Part shown: positions 26,044-34,952 of the stretch, piece by piece
Numbering within the stretch: the stretch's first letter is position 1
Layout of the letters: the number at the start of each line of letters is the position of its first letter
Assembly (NCBI GenBank): GCA_045120955.1
Contig: JBGVFH010000038.1
Span: 1 to 61,447, forward strand
Length of the DNA stretch: 61,447 nucleotides
Direction of reading: 5' to 3'
Origin: JAZMZS01 sp045120955
Lineage (GTDB): Bacteria > Bacillota > Clostridia > Oscillospirales > CAG-272
Notes under the pieces: model-generated
Databases searched by the model: none
What the model was told of the DNA's origin: nothing
The model's input: the letters and a program-made list of their open reading frames with translations, nothing else
Program-made: the position numbers and the translations under genes

Positions 26044-26696
26044 CTTTTAAAGCGTTTTTTCATCTCGTAATTATATTTTGCCCGTAGCAGCATCGACTTA
26101 AAATCCCCGAAAAAGAATATTGCGACATTGATAAGCGACATTACGATAGCTGCACGGTCTGCCCATGAGCTGATGATAAAAGAATAGCAAAACAACAGCA
26201 GATCCGCAAATGCAAGGTACTTTATTTTTATCGGAAGGATAAAAAACAGGTACAGCTCAAAATCCGGATAAAGCAATGCAAATGCGAAAAAGAGCGACAT
26301 GTTGAGATAGTAATTTGTAGAATAGCCCGTGATAAAGCCTGCTATGATGATACCGAGCATTCCACAAAAGTAGAAAAGATTGAACTTGAACGCTCCCCAC
26401 TCACGTTCGAGCGTCGAGCCGATGATCCAATAAAAATACAGCGAAAAGATGATGAACATAAGCGAGGAGTTTGGAGGAATGAGCGCAAAGGTAATAAGCC
26501 GCCATACCTCTCCTCCGAGTATTGCCGCTCTGTCAAAAGCAAGATAAGAGGACAGGGTCTGTCCGAGACGGGTCATGAACATACTGTCAAGCACATACAC
26601 AAGTGCCATCGTTCCGACGATCACTGTCATAAAGTTCTGTATGGCAAACCTGCCGAATTTATACTCAAGTTTTGTAATTAAGCTCTTTTTATACAA
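26040..26696 (-). CDS. Rhomboid-like membrane protein without visible catalytic serine
   Basis: This 218-aa protein has about six hydrophobic helices and rhomboid-family landmarks: GGEVWRLITFALIPPN before and LEREWGAFKFNLFYFCGML after the second helix. The GxSG catalytic motif of active rhomboid proteases is not visible (the matching region reads GYSTNYYLNMSLFFAF), so it is probably a pseudoprotease of the rhomboid fold. TTG 26696 is chosen as the start because AGAGGTGATC lies directly before it; longer readings have no ribosome site. Confidence 0.75.
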   Translation of the reverse strand: MYKKSLITKLEYKFGRFAIQNFMTVIVGTMALVYVLDSMFMTRLGQTLSSYLAFDRAAILGGEVWRLITFALIPPNSSLMFIIFSLYFYWIIGSTLEREWGAFKFNLFYFCGMLGIIIAGFITGYSTNYYLNMSLFFAFALLYPDFELYLFFILPIKIKYLAFADLLLFCYSFIISSWADRAAIVMSLINVAIFFFGDFKSMLLRAKYNYEMKKRFKR

Positions 26697-26791
26697 TAAG
26701 ATCACCTCTTGATTTTTGACTCTGTCTTGCTTTTGCAAAATTATATTACCACAGTCATATTGTCGAAAGATATACAAAAAAGTTAACTTTT

Positions 26792-28330
26792 TTAAAAATA
26801 TTTGCGGTCGAGCGAGCGCAGCTGTATTGCTTCTGCAATATGAGGCGCTTTTATCTGCTCGCTTTCGTCAAGGTCGGCTATCGTACGTGCGACACGCAGT
26901 ATTTTATCGTGGCCTCTTGCGGAAAGTCCGAGAGTGTCAAACGCAGCTTGCAGCAGTTTTGCTCCTTCTTTGTCGGGCTTGCAGTAATTTTGCACATCAC
27001 GGGGAGAGAGGGCAGCGTTTGAAAATTTCTTTTTTATCCCGTCACGGGCAAAGCGCTGTGAGGCAAATTCTCTTGCCCTGTTGACCCGCTGTTTTATTTC
27101 GGATGAATGCTCGCCGCGCTCTCCGTTTGTCATATCCGAATAGGTTACGGGAGGCACTTCTATCTGAATGTCTATGCGATCAAGCAGAGGACCGGAGATC
27201 CTTGACATATATTTTTTTATTTCGTTGTTTGAGCAGGTACATTCCTTTGTGGGATGACCGTAGTATCCGCATTTGCAGGGGTTCATTGCACAGACAAGCA
27301 TAAAGGAGCAGGGATAGGATATTCTGCCCATGATCCTCGTTATTGTTACCTTGCCGTCTTCGAGCGGTTGGCGAAGTCCCTCTGTCACGTTTTTCGGAAA
27401 TTCGGGAAGCTCGTCAAGAAACAGCACTCCGTTGTGCGACAGGGATATTTCGCCCGGCTTTGGTACTGAGCCGCCTCCGATGAGAGAGGCAATAGACATT
27501 GTATGATGCGGAGAGCGGAAGGGGCGGGTATTGATGATCGACTTGTCTCCCAAAAGCCCTGATATCGAGTGCAGCTTTGTAATTTCGAGCGCTTCTTCAA
27601 AGGTAAGGTCGGGGAGTATCGTCGGCAGCCTCTTTGCAAGCATTGATTTTCCCGAGCCGGGGGTGCCGATGAGGAGTATGTTATGCGCTCCTGCAGCGGC
27701 TATCTCAAGCGCACGCTTGGCACTTTGCTGTCCGAGAACATCGTAAAAATCAAGCTCCCCGAAGCTGTTTTCGGCATTGAAGAGTGATTTGTCGAAAAGT
27801 GTCGGCTCAATAGGCATCTCTCCGCGCAGATGCCGAATGAGTGTGATGATATTGTCCACAGCATACACATTGATACCTTTTACTACCGATGCTTCTTTTG
27901 CATTGGCGGTCGGGACATATATTTCTTTCATTCCGCCTGCTTTTGCTGCGGCGGCAAGGCAAAGTGCGCCGTTGACGGGGTGAAGATCTCCCGACAGGGA
28001 CAGCTCGCCGATAATGCATTTATCTGACATATCGACGCTTTGCGGTATTATATCGGTGCATTGCAAAATTCCCGCAAGTATTGCTGCATCATATCCCGAG
28101 CCTTCTTTTTTTCTGTCTGCGGGGGCAAGGTTTATCATAATGCCGCCGCTCGGCATACGCAGTCCGCTGTTCTCTGCCGCCGTACATACTCGCTCTCTTG
28201 CTTCTTTTACTGCGGCATCGGGAAGCCCGACTATATGAAAGTCATTGAGTTTGCTCTGCACGCTGCACTCGACATTCACTATAAATCCGTCGATGCCGTA
28301 CAGGGCAGCAGAGTTTATTTTAGTAAGCAT
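26792..28330 (-). CDS. comM: YifB/ComM-family Mg-chelatase-like AAA ATPase
   Basis: This 512-aa protein has an N-terminal ChlI/Lon-like domain (ALYGIDGFIVNVECSVQSKL), a central AAA core with Walker A GTPGSGKSMLAKRLP and Walker B LFLDELPEF, a four-cysteine zinc segment (CAMNPCKCGYYGHPTKECTC) and a C-terminal helical domain ending DLDESEQIKAPHIAEAIQLR. The family promotes branch migration during natural transformation in studied bacteria; in Clostridia its role is untested. Confidence 0.93.
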   Translation of the reverse strand: MLTKINSAALYGIDGFIVNVECSVQSKLNDFHIVGLPDAAVKEARERVCTAAENSGLRMPSGGIMINLAPADRKKEGSGYDAAILAGILQCTDIIPQSVDMSDKCIIGELSLSGDLHPVNGALCLAAAAKAGGMKEIYVPTANAKEASVVKGINVYAVDNIITLIRHLRGEMPIEPTLFDKSLFNAENSFGELDFYDVLGQQSAKRALEIAAAGAHNILLIGTPGSGKSMLAKRLPTILPDLTFEEALEITKLHSISGLLGDKSIINTRPFRSPHHTMSIASLIGGGSVPKPGEISLSHNGVLFLDELPEFPKNVTEGLRQPLEDGKVTITRIMGRISYPCSFMLVCAMNPCKCGYYGHPTKECTCSNNEIKKYMSRISGPLLDRIDIQIEVPPVTYSDMTNGERGEHSSEIKQRVNRAREFASQRFARDGIKKKFSNAALSPRDVQNYCKPDKEGAKLLQAAFDTLGLSARGHDKILRVARTIADLDESEQIKAPHIAEAIQLRSLDRKYF

Positions 28331-28348
28331 AGTTTTTGCCTCGATAGA

Positions 28349-28460
28349 TTTTTTTATTGCATAGGAAATTGCGAAGTTACTCCCGCCGTTTGGTTGAGTT
28401 AAAGAAGATCCAAAGATACAATAGGCGGGAGGATGGGTGCGGGCGCTGCCCGCTTTTTTA
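28349..28460 (+). repeat. Dispersed structured element, copy B
   Basis: Second copy of the approximately 110-bp element, between the divergent comM and citrate synthase genes. Outer stem CCCGCC/GGCGGG, inner stem TTTGG/CCAAA and terminal hairpin GCGGGC-GCT-GCCCGC followed by TTTTTT are all perfect here. Confidence 0.82.
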
Positions 28461-28563
28461 CTTATTTTACCATGATTCTACTTTATTTTCAACATAAATA
28501 TGCGGCAAATGTGTGTTTTTCGGTCATGAGAGAAAAATTCAATATTATGTTACACTTTTTTAA

Positions 28564-28592
28564 TTGTGAATTCTTATAAAACGTGGTAAAGT
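28564..28592 (+). promoter_or_regulatory. Promoter of the citrate synthase gene
   Basis: TTGTGA at 28564-28569 and TAAAGT at 28587-28592 are 17 bp apart. Transcription near 28599 rules out the earlier in-frame ATG codons as starts. Confidence 0.6.
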
Positions 28593-28636
28593 ATTCTATG
28601 TTACATGCAAAATATAATGGAAGGGGATACTTTCAG

Positions 28637-29995
28637 ATGAAGAATTATTCGGATATCACTCCGTATATCGAAGAAAAAGCGTCACTTTCGTGTGCTAATA
28701 ATCACATAGTTTCTCAGATGTATGAGCAGCATCATGTTTTTAGGGGCTTGCGAGATATAAACGGTAAGGGGGTCGTTACAGGTCTGACGGAGATCTCACA
28801 TATAAAGGCGAAGGATGTCCTGACCGACGGCACTGAGGTGCCGTGTGACGGTCAACTTTTTTACCGTGGGATAAACGTGCGTGAGCTTGTAGCGGGGGCT
28901 CAGCGTGACGGTCATTTCGGCTTTGAGGAGGCAGTCTATCTTTTGCTTTTCTCGGAGCTTCCGACAAGCTCGGAGCTGTCTGAGTTTGGCGAGGTACTAT
29001 CCGACTACCGCTCTCTGCCGACATCCTTTGTCAGAGACATGATACTTAAAGCGCCCGGCAAGGACATGATGAATATTCTCTCAAGAAGTGTGCTTGCTCT
29101 TTATGCCTATGACGATAATCCAGATGATATATCTATACCGAATGTTCTGCGCCAGTGTCTTCAGCTGATAGCTATGTTTCCCATGCTCTCTGCATACAGC
29201 TATCAGTCATACCAGCACTACCATCTCGGGAAAAGCTTATTTATTCATATGCCGGAAAAGTCTCTGTCAACGGCACAGAACTTTTTGCGGCTTATCCGTG
29301 AGGACGGAAGCTTTACCGAGCTTGAGGCTAAGATACTCGACCTTGCGCTTGTGCTTCATGCTGAGCACGGCGGCGGCAATAATTCTACCTTTACCACTCA
29401 CGTTGTAAGCTCCTCCGGTACAGATACCTATTCTGCTATCGCTGCGGCGTTGGGTTCGCTCAAGGGCCCCAGACACGGCGGCGCAAACATAAAGGTCGTG
29501 CGTATGTTTGAGGATATGAAAAGGTCTGTAAACATCGAGAAAAAATCAGAGATAGAGGACTATCTTGCAAGGCTTCTTTGCAAGGAGGCGTTTGACGGGG
29601 CGGGGCTGATATACGGTATGGGTCACGCCGTATACTCAAAGTCAGATCCGCGCTCGGATATTTTGAAGGGCTGTGCAAAGGAGCTTGCGGTTGAAAAGGG
29701 CTGTGAGGAGGAGTTTGCGCTATATGAGACAGTAGCGCAGATGGCTCCCGAGATTATCGCTCAAAAGCGCAAAATGTACAAGGGTGTCAGCCCGAACGTC
29801 GATTTTTATTCGGGACTGATATATCAGATGCTTGAAATTCCGTGTGAGCTGTATACTCCTATATTTGCCTTGGCTCGTATAGCCGGCTGGAGTGCGCACA
29901 GGATAGAGGAAATCCAAAATGCCGGAAAGATCATCCGACCTGCATATATCAATGTAAAAGAGCAAAGAGATTACAGGGGTATTTGCGAAAGATAA
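28637..29995 (+). CDS. Citrate synthase
   Basis: This 452-aa enzyme condenses oxaloacetate and acetyl-CoA (or a 2-methylcitrate synthase relative uses propionyl-CoA). Catalytic His motifs are HAEHGGGNNSTF and GMGHAVYSKSDPRS, and LGSLKGPRHGGANIKV is the CoA/substrate region. ATG 28637 follows AAGGGG at 28620-28625. It stands alone between a divergent comM and a terminator; no aconitase or isocitrate dehydrogenase is adjacent. Confidence 0.92.
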   Translation: MKNYSDITPYIEEKASLSCANNHIVSQMYEQHHVFRGLRDINGKGVVTGLTEISHIKAKDVLTDGTEVPCDGQLFYRGINVRELVAGAQRDGHFGFEEAVYLLLFSELPTSSELSEFGEVLSDYRSLPTSFVRDMILKAPGKDMMNILSRSVLALYAYDDNPDDISIPNVLRQCLQLIAMFPMLSAYSYQSYQHYHLGKSLFIHMPEKSLSTAQNFLRLIREDGSFTELEAKILDLALVLHAEHGGGNNSTFTTHVVSSSGTDTYSAIAAALGSLKGPRHGGANIKVVRMFEDMKRSVNIEKKSEIEDYLARLLCKEAFDGAGLIYGMGHAVYSKSDPRSDILKGCAKELAVEKGCEEEFALYETVAQMAPEIIAQKRKMYKGVSPNVDFYSGLIYQMLEIPCELYTPIFALARIAGWSAHRIEEIQNAGKIIRPAYINVKEQRDYRGICER

Positions 29996-30030
29996 GGGAT
30001 GACTAAAAGATAATTTGCCCGTGATAAAAA

Positions 30031-30073
30031 AACGACCACCCGAGAAACGAATTTCTTTGGGTGGTTGTTTTTG
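30031..30073 (+). terminator. Terminator after citrate synthase
   Basis: Arms 30031-30041 and 30059-30069 form 11 pairs (one G-T), with an inner GAAA/TTTC stem, followed by GTTTTTG. Confidence 0.8.
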
Positions 30074-30136
30074 TTGCGCTTTAATGTGGGGAGTCGGCGC
30101 ATAAAGGGTCGAATGATTCAAATGCTTTTCAGAGTG

Positions 30137-30829
30137 TCAATATATCAATGCAAAAAGGTTGATGCTGAGCACGCTGACAAGCCCTGAGACGGCGACCGAC
30201 AGTCCGCTCATTGCACCTTCTATCTCTCCCATCTCGATCGCCCTTGCCGTACCTATTGCGTGCGAGGACGAGCCTACTGCTATTCCTTTGGCTATCGGAT
30301 CGGTTATTTTAAATATTCGGCAAAAGAAGGGGGCGAGCATATTTCCTACTATTCCAGACAGGATGATGACTGCTACCGTAATGGACGGAATTCCGCCAAG
30401 CTCCTCGGAAATGCTCATTCCGATGGCGCTCGTTATAGACTTCGGCAGAAGGGTGACATACATTTGGTGCGAGAGGGAAAAAACACACGCAAGCACGAGC
30501 ACGCACAAGGCACTTGTGATAACTCCGGAAAGTATGCCGACAATAATTGCTGCCGCATTCTTTTTGAGCAGAGAAAGCTGCTCGTACAGCGGTATGGCGA
30601 GGCATACTGTGGCAGGCGTGAGAAAGTATGACAGATACTTTGCGCTTTTGTTATACACCTCATAGCTGATTCCGGAGCAGAGAAGTATTGCTATGACGGC
30701 AAGGATGGAGATGAAAAGGGGGTTGAGGATAGCGAGCTTGAACCTCTTTTGAAGCTGAATGCCGAGAACGTATGCGCCGATGCTGATAAATGCGCCGAAG
30801 AAGATAGAATTCTCTATTATTTCATACAT
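30137..30829 (-). CDS. lrgB: LrgB/CidB-family membrane protein
   Basis: This 230-aa, multi-helix protein matches LrgB: PKSITSAIGMSISEELGGIPSITV and AIAVGSSSHAIGTARAIEMG-type motifs are characteristic. The family is linked to murein hydrolase export, autolysis and, in some relatives, glycolate or pyruvate transport. Its start overlaps the end of lrgA by 8 nt, with AAGGAGG inside lrgA as ribosome site. Confidence 0.92.
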   Translation of the reverse strand: MYEIIENSIFFGAFISIGAYVLGIQLQKRFKLAILNPLFISILAVIAILLCSGISYEVYNKSAKYLSYFLTPATVCLAIPLYEQLSLLKKNAAAIIVGILSGVITSALCVLVLACVFSLSHQMYVTLLPKSITSAIGMSISEELGGIPSITVAVIILSGIVGNMLAPFFCRIFKITDPIAKGIAVGSSSHAIGTARAIEMGEIEGAMSGLSVAVSGLVSVLSINLFALIY

Positions 30830-31211
30830 TGCCGTTTTCCTCCTTCTTTTCCGTATCGGCTTGTTTTGCAAAGTGCTTTATACAGACATCGGTGGTCTTG
30901 CCGCTTACAAAGAACACGACGGGCGTGACAAGCACGATAGATATTACTATCGTAAGCCATGAGGTTCTCAGCGAGTCGGAACATCCTATAAGTCCGACGG
31001 CGGCAGGGATGAACATTATCTGCATTAGGCTGACAAGAAATGTTGCGCAGTCCTTTACTGCGCCGAGCGGTACTATTTTTAAACAGAGCAGGACGAGCAT
31101 AAGCGCAAGCCCCCATATGCTTGCCGGTATGGGGAGGGGGATGATGAGGTTGAGTATTTCTCCTAAAAAGGAGACGGTGATGATTATCGCAAACTGTTTT
31201 ATGTATTTCAT
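30822..31211 (-). CDS. lrgA: LrgA/CidA-family holin-like protein
   Basis: This 129-aa protein has four hydrophobic helices and the family motif LIPLPIPASIWGLALMLVLLC followed by LMQIMFIPAAVGLI. GAGGTAAAAT precedes the ATG. It forms a translationally coupled pair with lrgB. No LytSR two-component regulator is adjacent. Confidence 0.92.
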   Translation of the reverse strand: MKYIKQFAIIITVSFLGEILNLIIPLPIPASIWGLALMLVLLCLKIVPLGAVKDCATFLVSLMQIMFIPAAVGLIGCSDSLRTSWLTIVISIVLVTPVVFFVSGKTTDVCIKHFAKQADTEKKEENGNV

Positions 31212-31312
31212 ATTTTACCTCTTCGATTTTTATCGCATTATTATATACCACAATCCGCCTTGTTTCAAGTATTAAATGCCTAAAACGACATTTTAATATC
31301 GTCAATGTGATA

Positions 31313-31341
31313 TTGCAATTCGGGCAGTTTTGTGGTATACT
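31313..31341 (+). promoter_or_regulatory. Promoter of tex
   Basis: TTGCAA at 31313-31318 and TATACT at 31336-31341 are 17 bp apart, about 30 nt before the start codon. Confidence 0.75.
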
Positions 31342-31371
31342 GTAATGCAGTTTGAAAAACGAGGTTTTAAA

Positions 31372-33528
31372 ATGGACATTAACAGTACACTTGCAAAAGA
31401 ATTAAACATAAAACTGTCGCAGGTAGAGGGTGCGGTAAAGCTCATTGACGAGGGAAACACGATACCTTTTATTGCCAGATACAGAAAAGAGGTCACGGGC
31501 TCGCTTGATGACCAGATACTGCGTGATCTTGCGGACAGACTCGAATATTTGAGAAATCTTGAAGCGACAAGAGAAAAGATACGGGAGACTATCACGGAGC
31601 AGGGGGCAATGACCGAGGAGATAGCCGCTGCGCTCGAGTCTGCCATGACGATGACAGAGCTTGATGATATATACAGACCCTACAGACCAAAGAGAAAGAC
31701 AAGGGCGTCCATTGCTAAGGCAAAGGGTCTTGAGCCTTTGGCTAATGCTATATACGAACAAAAAAAGGATGCGCCCACCCCCGAGGAGATGGCGGCAGAG
31801 TACATAAACGATCAGGTGCCTGATGTTGAGTCTGCGCTTGCCGGCGCATCGGACATTATTGCGGAGATGATAAGTGATGACGCAGCTCTGCGAAAGAGCC
31901 TGCGTGAGGCGTTTCTATCAAAGGCGATGCTGACGGCGCACGGGGTGCAGGAGGACATGGGTGTATACGAGATGTATGCAGATTTTTCGGAGCCCGTATC
32001 AAAGATAGCATCTCACAGGGTACTTGCCGTGAACAGAGGCGAGCGTGAAGAGTATCTGAAGGTGGATGTTGTTTTTGATCAAGGTGCGGCGTTGAAGATA
32101 ATTTTTGATGCGCATATAAAAGAAGGCTCTTTGTGCAGTCAGCTCGTAAAGGCTGCCGCAGAGGATGCATACGGCAGACTGATATTTCCGTCTATAGAAC
32201 GTGAGATAAGAAACACGCTGACCGATAACGCAAGTGAGTCTGCGATAAAGGTTTTCTCTCTCAATCTAAAGCAGCTGCTCATGCAGCCGCCCGTAAAGGG
32301 CAAGGTTACGCTCGGCTTTGACCCCGGGTACCGAATGGGGTGCAAGCTCGCCGTAGTTGACGGTACGGGCAAGGTGCTGGAGACATCGGTTATCTATCCC
32401 GTTCCGCCGTTTTCAAAGGTGGAGCAGGCAAAGGCTGCGGTAAAGGCACTGTGCAAAAAATATGCGGTGGAAATGTTTGCGATAGGAAACGGAACCGCAT
32501 CGCATGAGACGGAGGTTTTTTGCGCTGATGTCATCCGTGAGATAGGCGGTATCAGTTACATGGTCGTAAGTGAGTCGGGTGCGTCGGTCTACTCTGCCTC
32601 GAAGATAGGTGCAGAGGAGTTCCCCGATTTTGACGTAAACGTCAGAAGCGCAGTATCTATTGCCAGACGCTTGCAGGATCCTTTGGCGGAGCTTGTAAAG
32701 ATAGACCCGAAGGCTATAGGTGTTGGTCAGTATCAGCACGATATGCCGCAGGCACGGCTTTCCGAGGCGCTTGACGGTGTGGTAGAGGACTGCGTAAACT
32801 CTGTAGGCGTTGATCTTAATACGGCTTCCGCACCGCTGCTTTCAAGAGTTGCGGGTATCGGCGGCACGCTTGCAAAGAATATTGTTACATACCGTGAGGA
32901 AAACGGAATTTTCACATCAAGAGCACAGCTCAAAAAAGTACCTAAGCTTGGTCCGAAGGCTTTTGAGCAATGCGCAGGATTTTTGCGTGTTCCCGAAAGT
33001 AAAAACTCATTTGACAACACGGGCGTTCATCCCGAGAGCTATGATGCGGCAAAGGCGTTGCTGTGTGAATGCGGCTACAGCGAGGCTGACATAAAGGCGG
33101 GAGGCATAAAGGGCATCTCTGAGAAGGTAGAGAGTATCGGTGTGAAAAAGCTCACTGAGACGCTCGGTATCGGCGAGCCTACTCTGCGTGACATTGCAAA
33201 GGAGCTTTCCCGTCCGGGGCGTGACCCGAGAGATGAGCTTCCTCCTCCTATGCTTCGCACGGACATAATGTCAATGGATGATCTGACACCCGGTATGGAG
33301 ATGACGGGCACGGTAAGAAATGTGATCGACTTTGGTGTTTTTGTTGACATCGGAGTGCATCAGGACGGGCTTGTTCATATATCACAGCTATCCGACAAAT
33401 TCGTAAAGCATCCGCTCGATGTCGTCAAGGTCGGTGACATTGTAAAAGTATGGGTAATTGGTGTTGACAGCGCAAAAAAGAGAATTTCTCTCACAATGAA
33501 AGACCCGAACAAACAAGCAAAAAAGTAA
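31372..33528 (+). CDS. tex: Tex-family RNA-binding transcription accessory protein
   Basis: This 718-aa protein shows the Tex layout: N-terminal helical domain, YqgF-like nuclease fold (TLGFDPGYRMGCKLAVVD), helix-hairpin-helix (LLSRVAGIGGTLAKNIVTYR and FTSRAQLKKVPKLGPKAFEQ) and C-terminal S1 domain (VIDFGVFVDIGVHQDGLVHI). It binds nucleic acids, and members affect transcription elongation or toxin expression. The ATG at 31372 has GAGG upstream. Confidence 0.95.
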   Translation: MDINSTLAKELNIKLSQVEGAVKLIDEGNTIPFIARYRKEVTGSLDDQILRDLADRLEYLRNLEATREKIRETITEQGAMTEEIAAALESAMTMTELDDIYRPYRPKRKTRASIAKAKGLEPLANAIYEQKKDAPTPEEMAAEYINDQVPDVESALAGASDIIAEMISDDAALRKSLREAFLSKAMLTAHGVQEDMGVYEMYADFSEPVSKIASHRVLAVNRGEREEYLKVDVVFDQGAALKIIFDAHIKEGSLCSQLVKAAAEDAYGRLIFPSIEREIRNTLTDNASESAIKVFSLNLKQLLMQPPVKGKVTLGFDPGYRMGCKLAVVDGTGKVLETSVIYPVPPFSKVEQAKAAVKALCKKYAVEMFAIGNGTASHETEVFCADVIREIGGISYMVVSESGASVYSASKIGAEEFPDFDVNVRSAVSIARRLQDPLAELVKIDPKAIGVGQYQHDMPQARLSEALDGVVEDCVNSVGVDLNTASAPLLSRVAGIGGTLAKNIVTYREENGIFTSRAQLKKVPKLGPKAFEQCAGFLRVPESKNSFDNTGVHPESYDAAKALLCECGYSEADIKAGGIKGISEKVESIGVKKLTETLGIGEPTLRDIAKELSRPGRDPRDELPPPMLRTDIMSMDDLTPGMEMTGTVRNVIDFGVFVDIGVHQDGLVHISQLSDKFVKHPLDVVKVGDIVKVWVIGVDSAKKRISLTMKDPNKQAKK

Positions 33529-33557
33529 AAGTTGTATAATATTTTATATGTTTTTGG

Positions 33558-33605
33558 GTGCAAAATGCAAATACTATTGCATTTTGCACTTTTTTATGTT
33601 ATACT
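33558..33605 (+). promoter_or_regulatory. Terminator of tex fused with the promoter of the next gene
   Basis: Arms 33558-33570 and 33577-33589 form a perfect 13-bp hairpin followed by TTTTTT, a terminator for tex. The 3' arm contains TTGCAT (33577-33582), which with TATACT (33600-33605) makes a 17-bp-spaced promoter for the downstream CNNM gene. One stretch thus appears to do both jobs. Confidence 0.7.
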
Positions 33606-33665
33606 CAATGTAACTCAGCATTAAATTTGAGTGAATTTTATTTTTATTTTGGAGGATTTTTTATT

Positions 33666-34934
33666 TTGGATACGGACAGTTGGAGTCAGATTATTATACT
33701 TGTGATTCTAATTATGTTTTCGGCGTATTTTTCAGCGACCGAAACGGCATTTTCGTCTCTCAACAAAATTCGCATTAAGATGTTGGCGGATGACGGTAAC
33801 AAGCGTGCGGCGCTTGTTCTTGATATGACTGAAAATTTTGACAGGCTGCTGACGACCGTGCTCATCGGTAACAATATTGTAAACATTGCTTCTACATCTA
33901 TTGCAACCGTATTTTTTATCAGCTTGCTCGGTAACGCAAGCGGTCCTACTGTGTCTACGGTTGTGATGACGGTCCTTGTGCTTATTTTCGGTGAAATAAC
34001 ACCGAAAAGCATTGCAAAGGAAAAGCCTGAAAGCTTTGCTATGTTTTCGGCTCCTTTCATAAAAGTTTTGTTTATGGTCTTCATTCCGTTTGTATGGTTT
34101 TTCTCTGCGTGGAAAAAGATGCTCAAAAAGCTCTTTAAGCTTGAGAACAATGATGCTATCACGGGAGATGAGTTGCTCAACATTGTTGAAGAGGCTGAGG
34201 ACAGCGGCGGAATTGACGAGGAGGAAAGCGACCTTATCCGTTCTGCAATATCTTTTTCTGATCTGACGGCAGAGGATATTTTGACTCCCCGTGTTGACAT
34301 AATTGCTATCGACAAAAACGACAGCGAGGACAAAATAGCTCAGGTATTTGATGATTCCAAGTTCTCAAGACTTCCTGTCTATGAGGAAGGAATAGACAAC
34401 ATTATAGGGTTTATTCATATTCGTGATTTCAGCCGTGTGAAATTCTCGGATGATAAGGATTATAACATTGACGATATTCTCAAAAATACCGTATTTGTGG
34501 CAAAAAGCATGGCCGTAAACGACCTGCTCAAGCTCATGCAGTCAAAAAAGACACACATGGCAATAGTTACGGACGAGTACGGCGGTACGATAGGTTTGGT
34601 TACGCTTGAGGATATACTTGAAGAGCTTGTCGGTGAGATATGGGACGAGTCTGATGAGATCGTTGAGGATTTCGTTGATATGTCTGACGGCTCTGTAAAG
34701 GTGCTTTGCTCAACGCAGCTCAGCAAAATGTTTGACCGTCTCGGCATGGATGTTGACGACGAAAGTGAGTCTGTTTCTGTCGGCGGATGGGTAATTGAGC
34801 AGCTCTGTAAAATTCCCGAGGCAGGAGATTCGTTCTCTTATGAAAACATAGACGTAACGGTAACGAAGGTTGAGAACAGACGTATAGTCGAGATATCCGT
34901 TATAAAGCGTGAACCTGCAGAAGAGGAAGAATAA
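33666..34934 (+). CDS. CNNM/CorC-family transporter, second copy
   Basis: This 422-aa protein has a DUF21 membrane domain (MFSAYFSATETAFSSLNKIR, IGNNIVNIASTSIATVF), a CBS pair (ILTPRVDIIAIDKND to VTDEYGGTIGLVTLEDILEE) and a C-terminal CorC_HlyC domain. It is probably a divalent-cation or Na+/Mg2+ exchanger. TTG 33666 is the proposed start because GGAGG lies 10 nt upstream; the longer frame to 33558 would cross the tex terminator. It is a paralogue of 6824-8155. Confidence 0.9.
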   Translation: MDTDSWSQIIILVILIMFSAYFSATETAFSSLNKIRIKMLADDGNKRAALVLDMTENFDRLLTTVLIGNNIVNIASTSIATVFFISLLGNASGPTVSTVVMTVLVLIFGEITPKSIAKEKPESFAMFSAPFIKVLFMVFIPFVWFFSAWKKMLKKLFKLENNDAITGDELLNIVEEAEDSGGIDEEESDLIRSAISFSDLTAEDILTPRVDIIAIDKNDSEDKIAQVFDDSKFSRLPVYEEGIDNIIGFIHIRDFSRVKFSDDKDYNIDDILKNTVFVAKSMAVNDLLKLMQSKKTHMAIVTDEYGGTIGLVTLEDILEELVGEIWDESDEIVEDFVDMSDGSVKVLCSTQLSKMFDRLGMDVDDESESVSVGGWVIEQLCKIPEAGDSFSYENIDVTVTKVENRRIVEISVIKREPAEEEE

Positions 34935-34952
34935 ATTTTAAATTGAGGGGTT

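Noticed and set aside
30137..31211. lrgAB as part of the phage lysis cassette
   Set aside because: They lie 6.5 kb away on the opposite strand, among host genes, and match the host LrgAB family.
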